Of a stretch of 64,000 nucleotides of DNA, positions 33,956 to 42,566 are shown one piece after another. The translations under genes and the position numbers were made by a program. The stretch lies in assembly GCA_965278995.1 (NCBI GenBank), contig OZ257136.1:2294001-2358000 (forward strand), in the 5' to 3' direction. Position 1 is the stretch's first letter, and each line of letters starts with the position of its first letter. The stretch comes from JADJYF01 sp965278995 (GTDB taxonomy: Bacteria; Pseudomonadota; Gammaproteobacteria; Ga0077536). The notes beneath the pieces were generated by a model that was not told where the DNA came from, made no database searches, and saw nothing but the letters and a program-made list of their open reading frames with translations.

Positions 33956-35305
33956 TCAGAATTTGCTATGCCCAGGGATCCAGTCGGTCCCCGCGAGCGG
34001 AACTTTGGCCATTGCCGCCGCTTCGATAGTCAGAGCGACGAGATCTTCAGGTTCGAGATTGTGCACGTGGCTCTTGCCGTTGGCGCGCGCCAGAGTCTGC
34101 GTCTCCAGAGTCAGTACGCGCAGATAATTTGCCAGGCGGCGACCGCCCATGACCGGATCGAATCGCTCCGACAACGCGTCGTTTTGCGTCGAGATGCCGA
34201 CCGGGTCGCGCCCTTCGTGCCAGTCATCGTAATAGCCGGCTGAACTGCCGAGCGCGTTGTACTCGCGTTCGTACTCCGGACTGTTGTCGCCAAGCGCGAT
34301 CAGCGCAGCGACACCGATGGAAACCGCATCCGCACCGAGCGCGAGCGCCTTGGCAACGTCGGCACCGCTGCGAATTCCGCCGGAAACGATGAGCTGCACT
34401 TTTCGATGCATGTCGAGTTCCTGCAGAGCTTCGACAGCCTGGCGCAGTGCCGGCAGTGTCGGTATCCCGACATGTTCGATGAAGACGTCCTGCGTTGCCG
34501 CGGTGCCGCCCTGCATGCCGTCAAGCACGATGACATCGGCGCCGGCCTTCACGGCGAGCGCGGTATCGTAATAGGTGCGCGCCGCGCCGATTTTGATGAA
34601 AACCGGCTTTTCCCACTCGGTAATCTCGCGCAGCTCCTGAATCTTGATCTTGAGATCGTCCGGCCCGGTCCAGTCCGGATGACGACACGCGCTGCGCTGA
34701 TCGATACCTTCGGGCAGATCGCGCATGCCCGCCACGCGTGCGCTGATCTTCTGCCCCAGCAACATGCCACCGCCACCCGGTTTGGCGCCCTGCCCGACGA
34801 CAACTTCTATGGCGTCGGCACGCCGCAGGTCGTCCGGATTCATGCCGTAGCGCGATGGCAGCAGTTGATATACGAGCAGGGTCGAATGCTCGCGCTCCTC
34901 GGCAGTCATGCCACCATCGCCGGTCGTCGTACTGGTCCCCGCTATCGTCGCGCCGCGCCCGAGCGCTTCCTTGGCCGGCCCCGACAATGCGCCGAAGCTC
35001 ATGCCCGCGATCGTGATCGGAATCTTGAGTTCCAGCGGCTTCTTCGCGTATCGCGTGCCGAGCGTCACGCTGGTGTCGCACCGTTCACGGTAGCCTTCCA
35101 ACGGATAGCGCGACATGCTTGCACCGAGGAACAGCAGATCGTCGAACGTTGGGATGTTGCGCTTCGCGCCGAAGCCACGAATATCATAAATGCCGGTACG
35201 CGCCGCACGCTGGATCTCCGCAATCACATCGCGTGGAAAAGTCGCCGACTCGCGCAGCCGCGAATGCATCTCGGCCGGGTTCGGCCTTCGTGATTTAGTA
35301 GGCAT
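33956..35305 (-). CDS. mgsC: N-methylglutamate synthase subunit C (glutamate synthase FMN domain)
   Basis: A 449-aa protein equivalent to the FMN-binding synthase domain of GltB. It has IAGMSFGALSGPAKEALGRGA, GDGGMTAEER, GQGAKPGGGGMLLG, VIVLDGMQGGTAA and IVSGGIRSGADVAKALALGAD. The 3Fe-4S cysteine cluster of full-length GltB is not evident. The start ATG at 35305 overlaps mgsB by 11 bases. The open frame upstream of it is out of family and overlaps mgsB. With MgsA and MgsB it would convert gamma-glutamylmethylamide and a keto acid or glutamate partner to N-methylglutamate. Confidence 0.9.
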   Translation of the reverse strand: MPTKSRRPNPAEMHSRLRESATFPRDVIAEIQRAARTGIYDIRGFGAKRNIPTFDDLLFLGASMSRYPLEGYRERCDTSVTLGTRYAKKPLELKIPITIAGMSFGALSGPAKEALGRGATIAGTSTTTGDGGMTAEEREHSTLLVYQLLPSRYGMNPDDLRRADAIEVVVGQGAKPGGGGMLLGQKISARVAGMRDLPEGIDQRSACRHPDWTGPDDLKIKIQELREITEWEKPVFIKIGAARTYYDTALAVKAGADVIVLDGMQGGTAATQDVFIEHVGIPTLPALRQAVEALQELDMHRKVQLIVSGGIRSGADVAKALALGADAVSIGVAALIALGDNSPEYEREYNALGSSAGYYDDWHEGRDPVGISTQNDALSERFDPVMGGRRLANYLRVLTLETQTLARANGKSHVHNLEPEDLVALTIEAAAMAKVPLAGTDWIPGHSKF

Positions 35306-35984
35306 CGGCGTTGTCCACATTGAAATGATAGAGCCGCCGGGCAGAGCCGAAGCGGCGGAATTCAGCGGCGTCTGCACCGGTAATCCCGGCTGCGCCGAGC
35401 AGCGCTTCGAGCTCGCGCTTGTGTTTATCCTTGAGCGTCTTCTCGACACAGTCGGCACCGAGGCCGGCAACGGTACCGCGCACGTACAACCGTGCTTCAT
35501 ACAGGGAATCGCCGAGCGCCTCACCGGCATCGCCGCACACGACCAGGCGACCGCTCTGCCCCATGAATGCGCTCATGTGCCCGACTTTACCTTTGACGAC
35601 GATATCCACGCCTTTCATCGAAATTCCGCAGCGTGAACTGGCGTCGCCTTCGATCACCAGAAGGCCGCCGTGCGCTGTCGCGCCGGCATACTGCGATGCA
35701 CTGCCGAGGATGCGCACACATCCCGACATCATGTTCTCGGCCACACCGGGACCGGCGTTGCCATGGACCGTGACCGAGGCGAACTTGTTCATGCCGGCGC
35801 AGTAGTAGCCGACATGGCCTTCAATCTCGACCGTGAGCGGAGCGTCGATGCCGACAGCAAGCGTATGCAGGCCATGCGGATTGACAATGCGGTACGCGGT
35901 GTCATCTTCAGTGCCGTTGTGCGCATGCAATGCGTGATTCAGGTCGCGCGTGGTCGCGCTGGTCATGTCGAATAAGCGTGGCAT
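35295..35984 (-). CDS. mgsB: N-methylglutamate synthase subunit B (GltB C-terminal GXGXG domain)
   Basis: A 229-aa protein corresponding to the right-handed beta-helix (GXGXG) domain of glutamate synthase. The repeats are visible as ASVTVHGNAGPGVAENMMSG, IRGSAS-like VRILGSASQYAGATAHGG, CGISMKGVDIVVKG and RLVVCGDAGEALGDSLYEA. It starts at ATG 35984, two bases after the mgsA stop. It probably forms the structural core that couples the amidotransferase MgsA with the FMN subunit MgsC. Confidence 0.88.
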   Translation of the reverse strand: MPRLFDMTSATTRDLNHALHAHNGTEDDTAYRIVNPHGLHTLAVGIDAPLTVEIEGHVGYYCAGMNKFASVTVHGNAGPGVAENMMSGCVRILGSASQYAGATAHGGLLVIEGDASSRCGISMKGVDIVVKGKVGHMSAFMGQSGRLVVCGDAGEALGDSLYEARLYVRGTVAGLGADCVEKTLKDKHKRELEALLGAAGITGADAAEFRRFGSARRLYHFNVDNADAY

Positions 35985-35986
35985 GA

Positions 35987-36880
35987 CTAGTGACTCCAGC
36001 TGTAGACGCGACCGGGCTCGGGCTCCCAGCTGGTCGCCTCGTTGGCGCCGGGGAGAACGGCAATGGCGCGGAACTCCGAGGCCATTGCGACCCAATCGTC
36101 GGTCTCGGCAATCACGGCCGGCTTGCAGGCGATAGGGTCGCGCAATACGGCAAAACCGCCCCGGGTGCCAACAGCAAACGTATAAAAACCATCGAGATCG
36201 GCAATCGCATGATGCAGTGCTGCTTCCAGCGTATCGCCTTCGCGCAGGCGCCAGGTCAGGTACCCGGCAGCGACTTCGCTGTCGTTGTCGGTCGTAAAAT
36301 GAATGCCGCGTTTGCGCAGGTCATTGCGCAGGCGGTTGTGATTCGACAGTGATCCATTGTGGACCAGACACAGATCCTCGCCGGTCGAAAACGGATGCGA
36401 ATGCTCGGTCGTCACTGCGCTCTCGGTCGCCATTCGTGTATGACCGAGCGCATGGGTGCCACGAATCTCGCTGATCGCGAAATGGTCGATCACCCGCGCC
36501 GGCAGGCCTTTCTCCTTATAGATTTCGATGGCGGCCCCTGAGCTGTTCACGCGCACCATCGGATAGTGCTCACGCAGCCAGCCCGTCACCAGCGTGGATT
36601 CAGCCGCGATACACAGCACCGTGTGCGTGCCGCGACGAATGAACGCATTAACGCCCCAGAACGCGCCGCGTAGCGCCTGTTCGAACGCAAACCAGTCGAA
36701 ATCCGCCGCTGCCAGCAGGGTTACCTTGACCTCATGCGCGCCGACCTGGTCGCGGTAGATGGCAAAACCCGCGCTGTCCGGTCCGCGGTCGGTCATTTCC
36801 AGCAGCATGGGCGCGAAGTAGCGACCGAGTTCGGCCTCGAATGCGGGATTCTTAGCGAAAAGTCCAACGATGCCGCACAT
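35987..36880 (-). CDS. mgsA: N-methylglutamate synthase subunit A (class II glutamine amidotransferase)
   Basis: A 297-aa Ntn-type amidotransferase. It begins MCGIVGLFAKN, so C2 is the N-terminal nucleophile after methionine removal. LEMTDRGPDSAGFAIYRDQ and HTRMATESAVTTEHSHPFSTG are the usual substrate-pocket motifs, then LVHNGSLSNHNRLR and DNDSEVAAGYL. It should release methylamine from gamma-glutamylmethylamide for transfer to the MgsC site. First gene of the operon. The 124-bp region upstream holds a promoter-like element. Confidence 0.9.
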   Translation of the reverse strand: MCGIVGLFAKNPAFEAELGRYFAPMLLEMTDRGPDSAGFAIYRDQVGAHEVKVTLLAAADFDWFAFEQALRGAFWGVNAFIRRGTHTVLCIAAESTLVTGWLREHYPMVRVNSSGAAIEIYKEKGLPARVIDHFAISEIRGTHALGHTRMATESAVTTEHSHPFSTGEDLCLVHNGSLSNHNRLRNDLRKRGIHFTTDNDSEVAAGYLTWRLREGDTLEAALHHAIADLDGFYTFAVGTRGGFAVLRDPIACKPAVIAETDDWVAMASEFRAIAVLPGANEATSWEPEPGRVYSWSH

Positions 36881-37004
36881 GACGCGCTCCTCGATGATGC
36901 TGGCTGTGCATGATTACTCGCTGGCGCCAGGAAGACGGCCAGCCGACTGGTTTTTAAATTGAGGAACAAAATTATACTTATATGAAACTTCTGACAAGCG
37001 TCCG
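36881..37004 (-). promoter_or_regulatory. Promoter region of the N-methylglutamate operon
   Basis: This AT-rich 124-bp gap between the regulator and mgsA has, on the minus strand, TTGTCA (36992-36997) and a perfect TATAAT (36971-36976) 15 bases apart. That spacing is two bases short of optimal, which often goes with activator dependence. The XRE-cupin regulator ends at its right edge. A natural operator site would lie here, but no clear palindrome was found. Confidence 0.5.
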
Positions 37005-37634
37005 TTACTCCTCCGGGCGCGGTTTGGAGAGTACGGCAATCATGCGTATTGGCAGCTTGAGCAGTTCTTCCGGACCATGTGCGGCTTCAGCGTCGAAGAA
37101 CAGTGAATCACCCGGCTTCAAGGTATAGGTCTTTCGCCCGTGGCGGTAAAGGACCTCGCCCTCGAGCAGATAGATGAATTCGATACCGGCGTGCTGGAAC
37201 AACGGGAATACTTCGGATTCATCGGTCAGCGTGATGAGATACGGCTCAACGCCGACGCGGCTCTGGATGTTATGCCCCAGTAGCCGATACTCGTGCCCCG
37301 CCCGCGTACCGTAACGCTCGATGACAAGGCCCTCGCCCGCCCGCACATACGAGCAATCGCGTTGCTCTTCGTACTTGCGGAAAAACGCCGTGACCGGCAC
37401 GTTCAGCGCGCCCGCAATCGACCACAGCGTGCTCAATGAGGGTGAGGACTGACCGCGCTCGATCTTCGACATCATGCCTGCCGACAGGCCCGCCAGACTG
37501 CCGACTTCCGCGATCGTCATCTGCATCTGTTTGCGGAAATCACGGATCTGGTGGCCGATGGCCTCAGCCAGCCGATGCTCGTCGGCCTTGAGGTCGATGA
37601 CCGGTACGGTAGCGCGTTTGGAGTGGCGTTCCAT
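37005..37634 (-). CDS. XRE-family regulator with C-terminal cupin domain
   Basis: A 209-aa protein. Residues 25-80 form an XRE helix-turn-helix (IRDFRKQMQMTIAEVGSLAGLSAGMMSKIERGQSSPSLSTLWSIA split by family convention). A cupin sensor domain lies at about 130-200 (FQHAGIEFIYLLEGEVLYRHG, YTLKPGDSLFFDAEAAHGPE). Such regulators often control amine, polyamine or glutamate catabolism. It sits directly upstream of mgsA on the same strand, so it probably controls the methylamine operon and may be partly co-transcribed with it. The start MERHSK at 37634 is chosen over an ATG at 37688 that adds a non-homologous leader. Confidence 0.87.
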   Translation of the reverse strand: MERHSKRATVPVIDLKADEHRLAEAIGHQIRDFRKQMQMTIAEVGSLAGLSAGMMSKIERGQSSPSLSTLWSIAGALNVPVTAFFRKYEEQRDCSYVRAGEGLVIERYGTRAGHEYRLLGHNIQSRVGVEPYLITLTDESEVFPLFQHAGIEFIYLLEGEVLYRHGRKTYTLKPGDSLFFDAEAAHGPEELLKLPIRMIAVLSKPRPEE

Positions 37635-37735
37635 GACCGTTCTAGTAACACGAAACCAGCGGTATTGAATACCTGTCGCAGTCGGCACCAGTGGTCATCA
37701 TTGACAGCACAATAGTTGATGCGGATGATGCTTAT

Positions 37736-37996
37736 ATGCGAACAACCATCACCATCGACGACGATATTCTGGTCCAGGTTGAGGACATGCGCCGACGTGA
37801 GGGTCTGACATTCAAAGCCGCGCTCAATCAGTTGCTGCGGGCCGGCATTCAATACCGCGGTCAACTGCCTACGCCGAATCGATACCGTACGCCGACGCGG
37901 CCGCTCGGACTGCGGGCCGGCATCGACGCAAACAAGCTCAACCAACTGGTCGATGAGCTGGATGCTGAAGCGTTCACGGCCAGTTCTGGACGTTGA
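37736..37996 (+). CDS. vapB: VapB-like antitoxin (ribbon-helix-helix)
   Basis: An 86-aa protein starting MRTTITIDDDILVQVEDM, a ribbon-helix-helix DNA-binding N-terminus, with TFKAALNQLLRAGI as the helix part. The C-terminal half (RPLGLRAGIDANKLNQLVDELDAE) would wrap the toxin. The in-frame start at 37691 is rejected because family homology begins at 37736. The stop overlaps the toxin start as TTGA, the usual arrangement for coupled antitoxin-toxin pairs. It is divergent from the XRE-cupin gene. Confidence 0.85.
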   Translation: MRTTITIDDDILVQVEDMRRREGLTFKAALNQLLRAGIQYRGQLPTPNRYRTPTRPLGLRAGIDANKLNQLVDELDAEAFTASSGR

Positions 37997-38430
37997 TCCT
38001 CCCGGACGTCAATTTGCTGGTCTATGCAGTTGATGAGTCCAGCGCTTATCACTTCAGCGCTAAAACCTGGTGGGACGAGGCGCTGTCATCGACGACGGTA
38101 GTCGGTCTGTGCTATCCGACCATGCTCGGGTTTATCCGACTCGTTACGAATCGGCAAATATTCACCGCACCACTATCGATCACCGAAGCCACCGACTATA
38201 TCGCTGACTGGCTGGCGCAACCGAACGTTACGATAGTCTTACCGACGCCAAGGCATTGGCCGCTGCTGAAATCATTTCTCCTTGCGACTGGTGTCGGTGC
38301 CAATCTCACGACGGATTCGCATATCGCGACGCTTGCCGTCGAACACGGCTACACCGTTTACTCGAACGATAACGACTTTGCGCGCTTTGCTGGCCTGCGC
38401 TGGGAAAATCCGCTACTCGTCGATCGTTAG
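37993..38430 (+). CDS. vapC: VapC-like PIN-domain toxin
   Basis: A 145-aa PIN-domain ribonuclease. It starts with TTG at 37993 within the antitoxin stop. Acidic active-site residues are D5 (LPDVNLLVYA), D108 (LTTDSHIA), and D126 and D128 (SNDNDF). PTMLGFIRLVTN is typical of the VapC subgroup that includes mycobacterial toxins. It would cleave RNA when released from VapB. The pair lies between two unrelated catabolic operons. Confidence 0.88.
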   Translation: MILPDVNLLVYAVDESSAYHFSAKTWWDEALSSTTVVGLCYPTMLGFIRLVTNRQIFTAPLSITEATDYIADWLAQPNVTIVLPTPRHWPLLKSFLLATGVGANLTTDSHIATLAVEHGYTVYSNDNDFARFAGLRWENPLLVDR

Positions 38431-38448
38431 ATATTGCTTACATGGGAT

Positions 38449-40467
38449 TCATGGCGGTTTCGGCGTGTACTTGTAGAGATCTTTCCAATAGTGATCGAGG
38501 ATCGCATCGTCGGCGCAGCGTGTGCATTCCAGTTGCGGGTCACTGACTTCGAGCAGGCCGCGCTTGATCAGCGTTTCGGCATAGGGTCCGCGACAGATGA
38601 GTTTGACCGGCCCGCGTTTGACGGCAAGCGCTGCACGCAGTTGCGCCGTGGCGACGCTGTCGACGACATGTGTTTGTGCATCGATCACGACGCCGTAGTC
38701 GCGCTCGGCGCTGCTCTGCGAGACCAGCCGCCGTAATACATCGAGACGCACTGATTCGACGTCGCGCTCCAACGGATCGCCCCAGCCACCACCGCCCGGC
38801 GTCACCAGGCGGATGCTGTCTCCGGCTTTCACCGGAACCGCGTCGCGACTGAAAAACACGTGCTCTTCGTCCGGCATACCAGGGTTCTTGATCGAAGCGC
38901 CCGGTGCGCCCCAGCGACCACCATTGACACCGGCGCAGGCAAACGCTGTCCGCTCTGTAACCGTGGTGTAGTGGCCGTCGACCAGTGTGCGCAGCTCTTT
39001 CACGTAACCGAGACCGCCACGGTACTTGCCCGGCCCGCCGGAATCGATGGCGAGACCGACCCGCTCAACTGTGACGGGAAAACGCTGTTCGATGAATTCG
39101 GCCGGCAGATTCTTCGAGTACGGCACGAGGTCGACTGCGTCGGTGCCATCGGCATACGGCCGTGCGCCTGAACCCGCGCCGAAAATCTCGCGCATCAGGA
39201 ACAGTTTACCTTCGAGATCCTGACCGTAGAGTCCATAGATCTGGATGTTCTGCATATCGGCCACGACCTGGCCGTTGAAAGCCTTGGCGAGCGCAACGGT
39301 ATAGGCACTGATCATGCGTAACATGCAGGTCATTCGTGAGACGACAGGGGCCGGAAATTCCGAACTCAGGATGGTCCGTTTCGGAATGCGACAACGGAAG
39401 ACGTCGGTTACGCCTTCGTTGATGATGATGCCCGGGATCTGCGCTTTGAAGAACGCGCCGAGCCATTTCGAATAGTGTCGACCGTCCAGCGGCCAGTTGA
39501 TCGGGCCTCTGGCCTGCGCGCCGGTGCCGGCGAAATCGAGCACCATCTTGTCCGGATATTTACGCATCGTGATTTGCAATTTGACCGGCTGGTCGAGGGT
39601 CAAACCGTCGTTCTCGATGAAATCCTCGCCTATGAACTCGCCTTCAGGGAAGAATGGCAGCCCTTTCTCGCGCACGACTTCGGCACAGCGATCAATAATC
39701 TCGTAGAACGCGCCCTCCACCGTTTCACCACCGAAACGCTCGCAAAGTTCGACCACACGCCGACGAATGATTTCGTTCGCGCCGACGAAGGCATCGATAT
39801 CGCCACGCAGATCGTCGGGGAAACGACTGTTACGCAACACGATGTCGTAGAGCCCTTCATTGAGCTCACCACGGTCATACAACTTCACCGGAGGACACAG
39901 TGTGCCTTCCTCGAAAATACTGGTCGAGGTATTCGGCCATGAGCCAGCCATGCGTCCACCGACGTCGCTGACGTGACCGAAAATCTGCGCGAATCCAATC
40001 AGCGTGTCGGCCCAGAACACCGGTGTGACCACGCAATAGTCCGGCAGATGGCCAATGGTGCCGGCCGATTCGTAGACATCGTTGTAGATGAAGACATCGC
40101 CCGGGCGGATCCGCTCCAATGGAAACTTCATGCGTATCGGGTCAGCGGTCGCTGCCCACGACACTCGCGAAACGGACAGGCAGTCGAGGGTATTCAACGA
40201 GGCACGATAGTCGTGCTGCTCGCGGATGATGGTTGAGCGCGCGGTCCGTTCCACCGCCGCTTCGGCTTCCATCACCGCCGCCTCGATGCCGCCATCGACG
40301 ATGTCGACCAGTATCGGGTCGATGCCGGAACGGGCGCGACGGACACGTTCTACCTGTATCGGGTCAATGTCGACGCGACCGTAACGAAACGGCGCGTAAT
40401 CCTTGAACGCTTCGGCTTCGTCAGCCTTCTCGTGATAGCTCGCTGAAAACGGACTGGCGGTAGTCAT
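38449..40467 (-). CDS. hyuB: Hydantoinase B / 5-oxoprolinase-type subunit
   Basis: A 672-aa HyuB-family protein. Typical features are GDVFIYNDVYESAGTIGHLPDYCVVTP near residue 130, GGRMAGSWPNTS, DFAGTGAQARGPINWPLDGRHYSKWLGAFF near 330, and the glycine-rich RLVTPGGGGWGDPLERD near the end. The C-terminal tail has a CTRC motif. With HyuA it hydrolyses cyclic amides using ATP or, in carboxylase relatives, forms acyl phosphate intermediates. Its start overlaps the stop of the first HyuA gene as ATGA. Last gene of the operon. Confidence 0.9.
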   Translation of the reverse strand: MTTASPFSASYHEKADEAEAFKDYAPFRYGRVDIDPIQVERVRRARSGIDPILVDIVDGGIEAAVMEAEAAVERTARSTIIREQHDYRASLNTLDCLSVSRVSWAATADPIRMKFPLERIRPGDVFIYNDVYESAGTIGHLPDYCVVTPVFWADTLIGFAQIFGHVSDVGGRMAGSWPNTSTSIFEEGTLCPPVKLYDRGELNEGLYDIVLRNSRFPDDLRGDIDAFVGANEIIRRRVVELCERFGGETVEGAFYEIIDRCAEVVREKGLPFFPEGEFIGEDFIENDGLTLDQPVKLQITMRKYPDKMVLDFAGTGAQARGPINWPLDGRHYSKWLGAFFKAQIPGIIINEGVTDVFRCRIPKRTILSSEFPAPVVSRMTCMLRMISAYTVALAKAFNGQVVADMQNIQIYGLYGQDLEGKLFLMREIFGAGSGARPYADGTDAVDLVPYSKNLPAEFIEQRFPVTVERVGLAIDSGGPGKYRGGLGYVKELRTLVDGHYTTVTERTAFACAGVNGGRWGAPGASIKNPGMPDEEHVFFSRDAVPVKAGDSIRLVTPGGGGWGDPLERDVESVRLDVLRRLVSQSSAERDYGVVIDAQTHVVDSVATAQLRAALAVKRGPVKLICRGPYAETLIKRGLLEVSDPQLECTRCADDAILDHYWKDLYKYTPKPP

Positions 40468-42554
40468 GGGGATTCCTGTCGAGAAGTCTGCGTGACGCTG
40501 TCGCGGCTCAGGATCAACGTGCCCCAGGTGTCGAGGCGACCATCCCAGTCGGGATTGACGACTGTCGTCGAATCGTATTGTTCAACGATGGCAGGACCTC
40601 GGATGACATTGCCCGGCAGTAATTTTGCGCGTGTGTAGACCGGGCACGACACTTCGCCGTAGCCCTGCGGAAACCATACCATCGTATGCGTTCGCAGCGC
40701 CGCTGAGGGATCGCGCTCGCCGCTCGCCAACTGCTGGATTCTTGGTCGTGCAAGCAGGCCCAGACCTGTCACACCGACATTGACGAGTTCGACCTGCTCG
40801 CGACCCTGATAGGAATAGCCATAGAGATCGTGGTGAGCATGGTGAAACGCGCCGAATGCTGCAGCGAGACGCGACTTCAACTCGCCGCCTGGCGCAAGCG
40901 ACGTGCGGATCTCATACGCCTGGCCGGCATAACGCATGTCGACAAAGTGTTCGAGCCGACACTTTTCGCCCGTGAAGCCATCCGCTGCCAGGCGTTCCCT
41001 CACGCGCGCTTCCAACGCTTCAATTTCCTCCGCCACCTGATTCAGATTGAGCTGATCTTCGCGCTGCACGTCGGTATGGACGAGATCGATACGGACGTCG
41101 GTCAGTAACAGGCCATAAGCTGACGTCACACCCGGGCTGGGCGGTATCACGACCTGCTTCATGCCAAGCCAGTCGGCGAGATAACAGGCATGCAGAGGCC
41201 CGGCGCCGCCAAACGCAACCAGTGCATAGTCGCGCGGGTCACGCCCCCGTTTGACCGAGACGGTCCGGATGCCGGCCGCCATGTTCTCGATGGCGATACG
41301 CAGGATGCCGTCCGCTGCTGCCGTGAGATCGAGACCGAGCGCTTGTGCGATACCGTCCACTGCCGCAACGGCGAGCTCGCGATCAAGTGTGATGCCGCCG
41401 CCAGCGAGTCCACCAGTCAAGCGCCCCAGCACGAGATTTGCGTCCGTCACGGTCGGCTTGTTGCCGCCACGGCCATAACAGGCGGGTCCCGGCGCTGCGC
41501 CGGCGCTGTCCGGCCCGACTTTGAGACTGCGTCCACCTGCCAGCCACGCAATCGAACCGCCACCGGCGCCAACCGTATGGATGTCGATCATCGGCGTCTT
41601 CACGTCGTAGATATCGACCCGTCCCTCAGTGAGCATGCGCGGCTTGCCGTTCTCGATCAGGCAGATGTCGGCCGAGGTACCACCGACATCGAAACAGATC
41701 AGGTTCGGGAATCCCGACAGCGTACCGAAATGGCAGGCTGCAATGACACCGGCCGCCGGCCCCGACAACGCCGCTGCTATCGGCAGGCGCGCAATCTCCT
41801 CGGCCTGCGCCAATCCACCGCTCGAGCGCATGATGTAAAACGGCGCGTCAATCTGCTGGGCGTGAAGATGGCGTTCGAGCTTGTCGTGATAATTCGACAG
41901 CAACGGCATGAGCGCGGTGTTCAGACAGGTCGTATTGGTGCGTTCGTATTCGCGATACTCGCGCAAAATGTCCGAAGAAATCGAAATGAAACATTCCGGA
42001 TAAACTTCGCGGATAAGCCGTCGCACTTCCTGTTCCTGCGCTGGATTGCGATAGGAATGCAGCAGCGAAACTGCAATGGCCCGTACGCCCAGCGCCCTGA
42101 ACTCGGCCGCAAGTGCACGCACTGCAGCGGCATCCAATGGCTGTACTTCTTCGCCGGCGACATTCAGCCGCCCACGCACTTCGCGCACGAGTTCGAGCGG
42201 CACCACGCGTGGCGGTTTGATCCACCAGGTGATATCGCCAAACTCGCCGGGTACAGTCTGGCGCGCGACTTCGAGCGCTTCACGATAACCGTGCGTGATG
42301 ACGAGACCGAGCGCCGAATACTTGCGTTCGAGGATCGCGTTGGTTGCGACTGTCGTGCCGTGAAACACGGCGACAACGTCAGCGGCAGCGATGCCGCTGA
42401 CGGCGCGAATGTGCTCGATGCCATCGATGAACCCGTTGGCCGGATCGGACGGCGTACTGGGGACTTTGGCCAGATGAACTTCGCCGCTGGTTTCTTCCAG
42501 CGCGACGATATCGGTGAACGTACCGCCGATGTCGACAGCCAGGCGCCATGCCAT
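40464..42554 (-). CDS. hyuA: Hydantoinase A / 5-oxoprolinase-type subunit (copy adjacent to HyuB)
   Basis: A 696-aa ASKHA-fold ATP-dependent subunit. The N-terminal phosphate loop is LAVDIGGTFTDIVAL, and the second is CFDVGGTSADICLIENG. FGGAGPLHACYLADWLG matches the family adenosine region. Its stop overlaps the hyuB start by four bases, so the two probably form one complex. Ring-opening of a hydantoin, 5-oxoproline or lactam is the family role. ATG 42554 has GGAG nine bases upstream. Confidence 0.9.
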   Translation of the reverse strand: MAWRLAVDIGGTFTDIVALEETSGEVHLAKVPSTPSDPANGFIDGIEHIRAVSGIAAADVVAVFHGTTVATNAILERKYSALGLVITHGYREALEVARQTVPGEFGDITWWIKPPRVVPLELVREVRGRLNVAGEEVQPLDAAAVRALAAEFRALGVRAIAVSLLHSYRNPAQEQEVRRLIREVYPECFISISSDILREYREYERTNTTCLNTALMPLLSNYHDKLERHLHAQQIDAPFYIMRSSGGLAQAEEIARLPIAAALSGPAAGVIAACHFGTLSGFPNLICFDVGGTSADICLIENGKPRMLTEGRVDIYDVKTPMIDIHTVGAGGGSIAWLAGGRSLKVGPDSAGAAPGPACYGRGGNKPTVTDANLVLGRLTGGLAGGGITLDRELAVAAVDGIAQALGLDLTAAADGILRIAIENMAAGIRTVSVKRGRDPRDYALVAFGGAGPLHACYLADWLGMKQVVIPPSPGVTSAYGLLLTDVRIDLVHTDVQREDQLNLNQVAEEIEALEARVRERLAADGFTGEKCRLEHFVDMRYAGQAYEIRTSLAPGGELKSRLAAAFGAFHHAHHDLYGYSYQGREQVELVNVGVTGLGLLARPRIQQLASGERDPSAALRTHTMVWFPQGYGEVSCPVYTRAKLLPGNVIRGPAIVEQYDSTTVVNPDWDGRLDTWGTLILSRDSVTQTSRQESP

Positions 42555-42566
42555 GTCGCGTTTCTC

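Noticed and set aside
32619..36880. Annotation as ordinary glutamine synthetase plus glutamate synthase
   Set aside because: The split three-subunit GltB-like genes, GmaS-like length and mgd genes downstream fit the methylamine pathway better than nitrogen assimilation.
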